The notes below the pieces were generated by a model. It ran no database searches, was not told the DNA's origin, and worked only from the letters and a program-made list of their open reading frames with translations. Shown piece after piece: positions 55,284 to 64,000 of a DNA stretch of 64,000 nucleotides. Every line of letters starts with the position of its first letter. Within the stretch, counting starts at the first letter, position 1. Source of the stretch: Craterostigma plantagineum (taxonomy: Eukaryota; Streptophyta; Magnoliopsida; Lamiales; Linderniaceae); the NCBI GenBank assembly GCA_027422505.1, contig JAPQWV010001597.1, forward strand, positions 16,418-80,417, read 5' to 3'. The translations under genes and the position numbers were made by a program.

Positions 55284-56237
55284 ATTATGTCTTGTGTCTC
55301 TTCTGTCGAATATTCCTTTGTGCTAAATGGGTCGTGCTTCGGTCATATTAACCCGAAAAGGGGCCTCCGCCAGGGCGATCCACTCTCACCTTACTTGTTC
55401 CTTTTCTGTGCGGAAGGTTTTAGTAGTATGTTGCAGGCGGCACAACTTTCAGGCGAACTTTGTGGCATCTCGGATCGACAAGGGGCACCATCTATTTCAC
55501 ACTTGCTCTTCGCGGATGATACGCTCATTTTCTGCAAGGCTTCCTCGGCTGCCATTGGAATGGTTCAGACCATTCTTGAGACATACGGCAAAGCTTTGGG
55601 TCAAGTGGTCAATTTTCAAAGTCATCCGCCTCCTTCTCGCCGAACGTTGATAATACTGTTCGCCTTAACTGTTTGGGATCTCGGATTGATCCGACAGTGA
55701 AGCATGATCTATATCTTGGACTCCCAGCAGTGGTGGGATGCAACAGGAAGGAGGTTTTCGCGAGTTTAAGGGAAAAATTTTGAAGCGCATTCAGGGTTGG
55801 TCCGAGAAGTTACTGTCACAAGCCGGGACGCGAGATCTTGATCAAGGCCGTTCTGCAGGCGATCCCTTCTTACGCGATGTCTTGCTTTCTACTACCAGCA
55901 AACGTTCGGGATGAGATACAAAGAGTCGTGCCTCGCTACTGGTGCGATGCTTCGGGACATCGCAAAACTCACTGGTTAGATTGGAAGAAGATGTGTATTC
56001 CAAAAGCCTTAAGTGGTATGGGCTTCCGTGACATTAGAAAGTTCAATTTGGCCTTACTAGCGAAGCAACGTTGACGAATCGTCTCCCATCCGGATAGCCT
56101 TCTTGCTCGGGTGCTAAAGGCTAAGTACTTCCCCACGTGCGATTTCCTTCATGCTCCACTTGGTATGAAGCCTGCATTCACATGGCGTGCTATTTTTGCG
56201 AAAGAGAGATTATTATCCGAGGTGCGAGATGCCAAAT
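55284..56237 (+). pseudogene. plant LINE ORF2, 3' part (RT continued)
   Basis: The reading resumes the LINE RT interrupted at 45,515: VEYSFVLNGS, INPKRGLRQGDPLSPYLF, ISHLLFADDTLIFCKASS (catalytic F-A-D-D intact, near 55,510) and LETYGKALGQVVNFQ. Then come ILKRIQGWSEKLLSQAG, AVLQAIPSYAMSCFLLPANV and GMGFRDIRKFNLALLAKQ with LKAKYFPTCDFLHA. At 56,237, inside the zinc-finger-proximal region, the LTR of the next element begins. The 3' end of the LINE is therefore outside the window or lost. Confidence 0.93.
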
Positions 56238-56530
56238 TGTAATTCCAGATTATCCAAGAACACTTCAACAGATTTAACCTTCGTATATTTGAATAGTGTG
56301 CTATATAGGTTTACTGTTGAATACGTGAGGGTTTTGCAAATAGAAAACTTGATTAATGCTTGTTAGGGTTTAAGCTTAAATACCTTGTGAGGTATTTTAA
56401 GCCCATTGGGCCCCTAACAAGCCCATTACAATACAACCCTATTACAAAAATAAAGCATCTATAAAATGCATAGAAAAGAATTACAAGACTTAGAATTAAT
56501 ATTTTGGACACTTCTAAAATATTCCTAACA
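56238..56530 (-). repeat. 3' LTR of copia element 3 (293 bp)
   Basis: On the minus strand it runs TGTTAGGAATATTTTAG to CTGGAATTACA, with TG...CA ends and a TATTTAAGC TATA-like box. It directly interrupts LINE coding sequence at 56,237 (flank CAAAT) and follows a polypurine tract. Its partner LTR is not in the window, which agrees with an element that continues past 64,000. Confidence 0.85.
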
Positions 56531-56543
56531 TTCTCCCCCTAAG
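56531..56543 (-). promoter_or_regulatory. polypurine tract of copia element 3
   Basis: The minus strand reads CTTAGGGGGAGAA directly before the TGTTAGGAAT LTR start. Confidence 0.85.
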
Positions 56544-56699
56544 TGTCCAAATTACAATCAAGCAAATAAACAAAGTCTTCATTTCTTTTTCTTCGAGCGA
56601 GGTGGAGGTGGAGGTTCTCTATGAGCCAAGTAGGTCTTCCTGAATCCTAAGGCAGTCTCGAACTGTCTGATGTCGTTCCGAAGAACGATCCGATATCTG

Positions 56700-59600
56700 A
56701 TCTTCTCGATGAGTTTCCGTAGGACATCTTTCTCTTCCAGTTCTGTTCCTTCTAGCTTGTCATCTTCGGAACTGTCTTCTTCTTAGCCCGAAGTTGGTTG
56801 AGGATAATCTTCAATGTTCCATCTGAGATTTGGAGATCTCTGACAGAAGTAGCACCTGCTTCACTTTCTTCTGAGCTTGAAGGTAAGTGCCCCTGGTTGT
56901 GGTTCAAGGAAGATAAATCCCTCTTCATACTTTTCGAGATCCTTATATCTGTTGTCTGGACGTGTCAGGTTGACCTTGCTCATATTGCTTTCTAAGGCCA
57001 TTTGGAAGTCATGAGCAGCAAAATACTTGACCTGTCTCAGCATACACTCTTTGATAGCTCTATAACCATCTCGCCTTGTGTGTGTGTCAAGGGGAAACTT
57101 ATTGCGATAAATATTGTAGAGCTTGTTGAGTTCGCCCAGTGGAAGATAGGGAAGATCTGCTTCTGAATATTTTACAATTTTCCTGTCATATCGATCAATA
57201 ACAAAGACAGGGCCTACATATCTACCTACCGCCCATTCGACATCCACAACATCACAGATGGCCGATTGATCTCTCATGTACTTCCTGTATTGATCTCTAT
57301 TCATTCCTTTCTTGGTCGTGACTTCCCAGAGCATAATCTGATGGCTAAGTCCCCTATACGTCCCTCTTAGGTGCTCAAGGCCTCGAAGATTCAGCTCGTT
57401 GACTCCCTTTATTTCTTCTTCCTTCCTCCAGATCTTTGGATATAGATCCTCAAGAAAAGGTGCCTTGATCTTCGCGTTTCTCCAACGAGTTTTCTATGAA
57501 CTCATAGCCTGGCGTTGGTTCCTCGGGCACCTGATGCTGAAGGAGTTCTGGAAGTTCTGGAAGATCTGCCTCAGGATTTTCTCCTTGCTCCTCTTCCTCT
57601 CGCTCGATGAAGCAGAAGTCTGCTGCTGCCTGCCTTTAATAAATTACGAACGCTTTCAATCCTTAGGCGGGACTCTTCTGCTGTCTCTGTTCTCGTCATC
57701 CATTCCTCGTCTAAGATATATCTGTCAATGTAGTCTTGAGGATCCTTTTGACGAGGGGTTGTAGTTGCTTGGACTGGTTGGGTGGAGATCCTCGAGGGAG
57801 CAGACTCGACTTCACCAAGGGAGGTGTCTGGTTCGGCCCTGGTGTAGCTTGTCTGCCACTGGAGGACCTTGGTGGTCGATTAGGTGGTCGTGACGAACTG
57901 CCTCCACGCGTTTGAACCCCGCGTCCTCTGCTTCTTCCGCCGCGAATAACAGGAGACTTGGTTCTCGGTCTCTTGCTACTCTCCCCCTCAGGACGATCCT
58001 GGTCGTCTGGATCGTTGTGACGACATTTCTGACTGGGGCCTTCTTGGCGGCATGTGTCAGTCGGTATGCTCGCATCATGAGGTGGGATGATGCCACCTGC
58101 GATCAGCTTCCTGTAGAGGTCTTCTTCTTCAATGCTTCGTCTGCTGTCGAGTTCTATTATGCGAGCAATGCCAACGTCAAAGAGTTCAAGCAGAGGCACT
58201 GTGTACAAGTTAGGTATCGTCGGGTTGCGTGGTGGCAGGGTGAGAAGACGAGGAAGTACCGGCTGTTGAGGAGGAGGTTGGTCAGATATGGGAGCCTTCC
58301 CTTTGTCGGTGGAAGTTGCTTGAACCGCCTCCTTAATAAGACCTTTGACCCTTGGTAGGGTTACAGTCTCGAAGAATTCGAACAGCCGATTCTCCAAGTA
58401 GGCAGTCGTCACCTGTGTTGGAATTGATCCGGCACCACTAGAGGTAGCCGTTGGCACACGTTCAGAACGAGGTTTTGGACGGCGGCCCTCGTCACCCGAA
58501 GTTCGTGGAACTTCGGGGTCCTTGGGTCTTCCGACCTCTCCTTGCGACACATCTTTTGGAGATGGTGCTCGGGGTCGTTATGGCCTCGTCATTGTGACGG
58601 GCTTGGGTGGAGCTATCTCCGGGATCGCCAAGGCGTCCCGTTAGCACGCGTTCCAAAAACTAGGTTCTGTACGGTGGCTCGCGGATGGTGAGCTGCTGAA
58701 ATCATCACCATCTGAGAGACTTCCGTCCAATCCTTGAAGAGCCTCTATTTGGGGCTCTTCTATGAACGTTGAGGCCTGAGGATCAGGCAGAGGCTCGGTC
58801 TGTGTCACGGAAATGGGAATTTCTCGAGTTGGTACAGACACAGGAACCGAGCTGCGGGAGGTTTGGGGTGGTTCGTGTTGCGTTGAGACACTTGTCTGTT
58901 GGGAGACAAGTGAAATGGTCTGGTGGGGTTTGCTCATGCGCGTTGGGTCGATTACGACGTCTTCTATCCTAGGGATTGACCCGGCTTTTTCTGACTGAGG
59001 TAGTGTGCAGTAGTAGTTATCTCTGGAACATCCATTAGTGGTTGTTCAATTTGTTCGGCATGTGGTTGTTCCTCGAGTGATTGTTCAGGTATGGTTTGTT
59101 CAGAGGATGGTGGTGGTTGGTCAGGGATTGCTTCTTGAGATGTAGTCTGTTGTGTGTGTGGGATAGATTCAGTTTCTGTGGTTTCTCTCAAGATCTCACC
59201 TCTCTTTCTCTCTCGCTCATTTCAGCTCTCTCTGTTTCACTAACCCCTGGGTTAGACTCAGGTGGGTTGTCCTGTGTGTGGGTGAGGAACTTTGTAATTT
59301 CTGCAATAGGCATCGATATGGTCGGGGTTTGCAAGAACGAGTAACTCGTGAGGGATTGGCATTGCCTTGCGCGAATATTTCTCATCAGTCTTTCCCTTCT
59401 GAAGGTAGCGCAGTTTGGGTGGGGTGAAATTTTCTTCTACTGGTCGTGATGGTATTCCCGGTGTTGTAGTCAGAAAATGATGGATGATAAGTGAGAACCA
59501 CCGGGGATATGGCAAATTCTGTGGCTTTTTGGACTTAGTTCGTTGGTAAAGTTGGTCGTCGAGATCTGTGGTGATAAGTTTGGCAAAGTCGTAATTTCTT

Positions 59601-60153
59601 CGAACACGATCCCATGGAAGATCCGAAGAATTGTGATATTGCATCTATCCATCCTGAGTGCTTGGGTGAGAAGCACTTATTGACAAATGCGAAGAGCGTT
59701 CGCCACGGATGCGGGATCATGGAATTCTGAAAATGGGAGACAAACTTGATCGGCGTGTAGTATCCCATCCTCATCATGTCCTCCAGGAGCTCATTTTCGG
59801 AAGCCTCAGGTTCGTATTGAGGTTGACTTGGCATTCTTAGAATACTACGAATGAGTTCCTTGTGATGGTGACAGTCTCAGATGCGATTTGGGCCTCGTAG
59901 TAGATGCTATTATCTTGGGCAATTTGGTCTTCATTGTCCCCCAGAATTGTTGAAGGTAAACGGTAGGAACTTGGACCGAGGCGGAGAAGGCATACCCAAG
60001 ATGGTGATTCCTCAGAATGGATATGATGATTTCGTCCTTGCACTTGAATGTATGCAGGTCGAGTTGGAAATTATTATCTTTGGTTGTTATCCATTTCGAA
60101 GTTGGGTAGACTAGATCCGTAGGTGGGTAGGTCATATCCGTAGGTGTCTTCAT
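56700..60153 (-). pseudogene. extra ORF of copia-type element 3, frameshifted
   Basis: A long minus-strand reading is assembled from 60,153-59,845, 59,834-59,258, 59,191-58,641, 58,550-57,711 and 57,334-56,861. The start is the ATG at 60,153 (MKTPTDMTYPPTDLVYPTSK). Readable blocks are GYAFSASVQVPTVYLQQFWG, PWRTLFAFVNKCFSPKHSGW, a Gln/Pro/Ser/Thr-rich middle, an Arg/Pro-rich stretch and a globular C-terminus (NKFPLDTHTRRDGYRAIKEC, ESNMSKVNLTRPDNRYKDLE, FLEPQPGALTFKLRRK). I recall similar uncharacterised ORFs as frequent TE proteins in asterid genomes, but know no function. No protease, RT or membrane segment was seen. Several frameshifts are present. Confidence 0.65.
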
Positions 60154-62201
60154 CCTTTTTTTTTTATATTTTTAACACCGGGAAGTGCTGCTGAGACTGC
60201 AAGAAGAGAACAAAAGAGGTTAGAGACGTGATATTATAACAATTGAATATCAATAGAGAATGTTGTTTAAGTAAGGGCTTTTTAAAAAATTCCGTTTAGA
60301 AAAGATTTGGCCTATTCCTGTTGGGCCCATTTATGTTTAACGAAATATTTTGTCCGAAAAATTTTCTAAGTATGGATTGCGGGTTGATCAAAGGAAGTGG
60401 TGATTTTGCGAGTTTGCGGATTCTATATTGCGATTCTGCGAGAAGTTTGAAAATGAACACTTTTGCGAATTCTGAAATGCGAGCTCAAAGGTTTGCGGGT
60501 TGAGTTGAAAAAGACTGGACTGCGGGTTTAGTTGAAAGAGACTTTGCGAATTGAGTGTTGCGAACGCCAATACGCAAAGTGTGTCTTGCGAATATTTGAA
60601 TTCGTATACCTAGAATTCGCAATGTAAAGAAAATTTAAATTCGCAAAGTAGAGCGGTTTGCGGGTTTGACTAAGTCAAGTCAGTTTGAACTTTACAAAGT
60701 AGAAAGTTTGCGATTCCGACAAGATTCGCAAATTGACCAGGTCAAACAAAGGGATCGCAAAGCCGCAAAGTGAGTAATTCGCGATCTTTGAATTTGCGAA
60801 TTATGTAGTCAGACGTTCAAGCCGCAAAGTGAGTAATAAGATAGTTTGAAAATAAACACTTTTGGACCCGCAAAGTTCCATTTTGAAGAATCAAAAGATA
60901 CCCCCTCTTTTTATTAAAAGATTTCGAACCCAGATAAAAGGAAAACCTCGATTTGAAAACCCGATTTGAGAAGATAAACTCGATTTCAGTACATAAATCA
61001 AACAAACAAACTCAAGTTATCACTAAAAACTACAACATTTTTCTACAGGAACCAACTGCAAACCACCTGTTCTTCGAGAAATCACTCCTGTGATTTAAGA
61101 AAAAACAATCGTTAAACAAGGAAAAGAAAGAAAGAGTTTAAGCAACGTTGCAGACATACCACAGAGAAGACGCGAGTATGCGACGGTAACAATTTGAGCA
61201 CTCAACCACAGAAAATGCAAGCTATAATGGAAGATTTGATGAACGGATTCGCGAAGAAGGGGTTTGTGTTGGGATTTTTGTTTTGCGAGTTCAGTTTGCG
61301 AATTGGTAAAATAATAAATAAAAAAAAACTTCGCGGGCCTAAAGTGTGAACCCTAGTTTAGAAGCTGGGCTGTAAATTTTTGAAGTAAAGGCCCACTAGA
61401 TTGCGAATTCGAAGTAGATTGCGAATTCTAAGTAGATTGCAAAGTCGCGATGGTTTGCGAATAGATCAGTTCGCGATTGAGAGCTGTGATTCGCAATTTT
61501 ACTCATTGACTGGTCAAAATTGGAGAGCGATTCGCGAATTGAGCTTTTGATTCTCAAATGAGTACAGTTTGCGAATCTTAATCCTAATACTTGATTTGCA
61601 ATAAAATTTTAGAAATGACCCAATTCAATCACAAGGATCAAATCAAGTAATCTAGAAATGACCCAATCAATCACAAGGGATATATCAAATCTATGGATTT
61701 TTAAGATCGATTTTCATGATACGATATCCTTATTGGAGAAGGAAAAGAAACGTCACCTTAGTCAAAAATTCGTCTTAATGTCGGGACAATAAATGACGTA
61801 AGTTTCCTTCGTGTTTATAAAATAGATAGGTCTCAAATCTCATTGAAGTACCTTACATCTAAGAACTAACTCATCTCTTATTTTTCGCGTTAATAGATGA
61901 ATTGGCAGAAAGCAGGAAGAAGAGAAGAAGCTCGAGGAACATGCAGAGTTAAGACGTAACTTTGAGCATAATTTGGATATGCCTGGATATTGAGATTTGC
62001 CTTCTTTTGAGCTTATTCGTTGTTTTACTTGCTGTTTCTGCTTTGGGTCTTCATCGGGCATATGATTTTTTAAGAGTTATCTGCGTATTATGTATTTGAG
62101 AGAGGTGTTCGTGTTTTGAAGAATTTATAGAGTTATTCTGCGTATTACGTGTTTGAGAGAGTTGTTCATGTTTTGAACAAATTTTACGTTTTTGTAGAAA
62201 A
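60154..62201 (-). other. noncoding region upstream of the extra ORF, GCGAA-rich
   Basis: About 2 kb without a convincing gene. Two zones (60,360-60,830 and 61,250-61,580) are crowded with TTTGCGAATT, TTGCGGGTT, CGCAAAGT and TTCGCGA motifs. A 73-residue ORF at 62,061-61,840 (minus; Ser/Lys-rich) is unassigned. A direct duplication of about 63 bp occurs at 62,072-62,190 (GAGTTATCTGCGTATTA and GAGTTATTCTGCGTATTA). It could serve as promoter or leader for the extra ORF. Confidence 0.5.
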
Positions 62202-62212
62202 ACTCCCCCTAG
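62202..62212 (-). promoter_or_regulatory. internal polypurine-like tract
   Basis: The minus strand reads CTAGGGGGAGT about 270 bp after the RNase H end. No LTR start (TG) follows directly. It may be a second, internal polypurine tract of element 3, or the end of a separate copia element. Confidence 0.5.
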
Positions 62213-62479
62213 ATGCAATGCCTATCGATTATCTAAACATTAAATGATTGATAATGCCTATCGAGTATCTAAAAAAAACTATTGATGAGTTCACTTACTC
62301 CCCTCGATGTATTACGCCATCAGCATTGGCGCTACATCGACTTATTGGACACAAAAAATTTATTGAAAATTAAAAACTTAAAAAAAACTGAAGTCCTAAA
62401 TAAATGGTTAACATAACACACACAGAATAAGAGAAGTGAAACATAGCAAATAGATAAATAATGAACTGTAGGAAGGCAG

Positions 62480-64000
62480 AATCGAGATTAAAAATTGAGG
62501 GTTCAACATGCCTAATTTTGCAACTAAGAATTGGAAGCGTTTTTCATCCAATGCTTTTGTAAGCAAATCGGCTAGTTGAAGCTCTGTATGACAAAGTACA
62601 TTTCTATTATGCCTCTTTCTACATGATCCTTTATGAAGTGATAGCGAAGATCTATGTGCTTAGTGCGTGAGTGATGTACAGGATTACAGGTAATAGCGAT
62701 AGCACTCTTGAATCACAGTAAATAGAATTTTATTTAATCAAACCCGTAGGCCCGTAGCTGAGTTCTGATCCAAAAATTTGTGAGCAGCAACTTGCTGCAG
62801 CGACGTATTCTGCTTCCGCCGTGAAGTTTGACACACAATTTTGTTTCTTTGAGGCCCAACATACAAGTTTATCGCCTAGGAATTGCAGATGTCCAGAAGT
62901 GCTTTTCCTGTCCAGTCTGCATCCTGCAAAATCTGCGTCAGAAATAATCCATATTCGTTTTCATTTACCTTGAGTTTTGGATACCACAGTCCAAGGTCTG
63001 GTGTTCCTTTTAAATACTTCAAGATTCTTTTGACAGCATGAAGGTGCGACTCCTTGGGATTAGCTTGAAATCGAGCACATAGACATGTAGAGAATAAGAT
63101 ATCTGGTCGACTGCAGTGAGGTAGAGCAGTGATCCAATGATCCCTCTATAATGAGTAAACATCTACAGTTCACCAAGGTGATCTGCATCTAGTGAGCATG
63201 AGGTGGACATAGGTGTGCTCGATGATTTGCTCTTGTCGATTCCATATTTTCTGAGAATATCATGGATGTACTTTGACTGATGATGAAGATCCCATCCTGA
63301 AGTTGTTTGATTTGTAGTACGAGGAAGATGACATTTCTCCCATCATACTCATTTCAAATTGCGATTGCATCAGAATGCTAAATTCTTCACAAAGTTTAGG
63401 ATTAGTAGAGCCAAAAATGATATCATCCACGTAGATTTGCACAAGCATAATATCAGAATCATTTTCTTTACGAACAGTGTAGTGTCAATTTTTCCTTTAG
63501 TGAAGCCTGAAGAGATAAGAAGTCGGAGAGCACCTCATATACAGGCCCTTGGAGCTTGTTTAAGTCCGTACAGTGATTTGTCGAGTTTGTAAACAAGTCG
63601 GGATGATCAGCATTGAGAAATCCGTCTGGCTGTGACACATACACTTCTTCTTTCAGAATTCCGTCAAGAAGGCTGTTTTTACGTCCATTTGATAGACTGT
63701 AAAATCTTTGTGTGCAGCGTATGCAGGAATAATCGAATAGCTTCGATTCTGGCTACAGGGGCAAACGTTTCATCGTAATCAATTCCTTCCTGTTGATTAT
63801 ATCCCTTAGCAACGAGCCTGGCTTTGTTTCGAATTACAACACCATCTTCATCCTTTTTGTTTTTAAAATACCCACTTTGTTCCGATCACAGTCTTCCTTT
63901 TGGACGAGGAACTAAGTTCCATACTTTAGACGTTTCGAATTGATTAATCTCCTCTTGCATGACCACTATCCAGTTGGGATCCTGTAGTGCATCACACTAC
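62480..64000 (-). pseudogene. copia element 3 RT and RNase H (runs off window)
   Basis: On the minus strand from 64,000 the RT starts with GSNWIVVMQEEINQFETSKV, then [33 protein letters not shown] and SLYGLKQAPRA, followed by MLVQIYVDDIIFGSTNPKLC near 63,448-63,390 with an intact YVDD. RNase H blocks are NFTAEAEYVAAASCC-like near 62,800 and SAIAITCNPVHHSRTKHIDL near 62,700-62,640, with DLRYHFIKDHVE. Frameshifts are visible at about 63,880, 63,690 and 63,480. The sequence resembles copia 1 RT closely (QQEGI.YDET.APV.RIEAIR). Integrase and gag lie outside. Confidence 0.9.

Noticed and set aside
57912..58358. 148-residue plus-strand ORF
   Set aside because: It overlaps the minus-strand extra ORF of element 3, whose neighbouring frames form a continuous protein-like reading; the plus frame is a shadow.

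Overview
This is a transposable-element-rich stretch of a flowering-plant nuclear genome, probably a eudicot. The evidence is an intron-containing plant exopolygalacturonase gene with GT-AG splice sites, plant Ty1/copia and Ty3/gypsy lineages (including chromovirus, Athila-like and Tat-like), a plant LINE, a hAT DNA transposon, and a plant mobile domain (MAIN-like) gene. I cannot name the species. Almost every ORF is a broken transposon fragment. The only convincing host gene is the exopolygalacturonase at 30,049-32,845 (minus strand), and it carries a one-base frameshift in its fourth exon.

Layout from left to right. 1-590: unassigned AT-rich DNA. 590-7,421 (minus): 5' part of a copia element (LTR, primer site, gag, protease, integrase, RT) sitting beside the 3' end of a chromovirus-type gypsy element (7,430-7,962), whose LTR (7,963-11,478) is itself interrupted by a plant-mobile-domain gene (9,494-11,128) with an internal duplication. 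11,485-14,040: two tandem arrays and degenerate Tat-like gypsy DNA. 14,050-18,125: a decayed hAT transposon. 18,126-26,246 (minus): a Tat-like gypsy element with gag, protease, both LTR regions and an antisense ORF, split by a solo chromovirus LTR of about 3.1 kb (19,859-22,990). 26,340-29,196: a second Tat-like element (plus) consisting of a 2-kb tandem hairpin array and its 3' LTR. 29,197-33,200: the exopolygalacturonase locus. 33,208-41,638: more Tat-like, probably non-autonomous elements in both orientations with repeat arrays, plus a solo copia LTR (38,334-40,019). 42,487-43,625: an Athila-like gypsy fragment. 43,626-56,237: a LINE split by a full-length copia element (45,516-55,283) with a perfect 5-bp target duplication. 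56,238-64,000 (minus): a large copia-type element that appears to carry an extra ORF between RNase H and its 3' LTR, and which continues past the window.

No genes here form an operon or pathway. The biology is nested insertion. The most unusual signals are structural: tandem arrays in Tat elements made of alternating stem-loops whose arms change in a compensating way between units; a conserved double-stem motif in four otherwise diverged LTRs; a cluster of hairpins with a constant TTGATG core in the chromovirus LTR; and antisense or extra ORFs in LTR elements.
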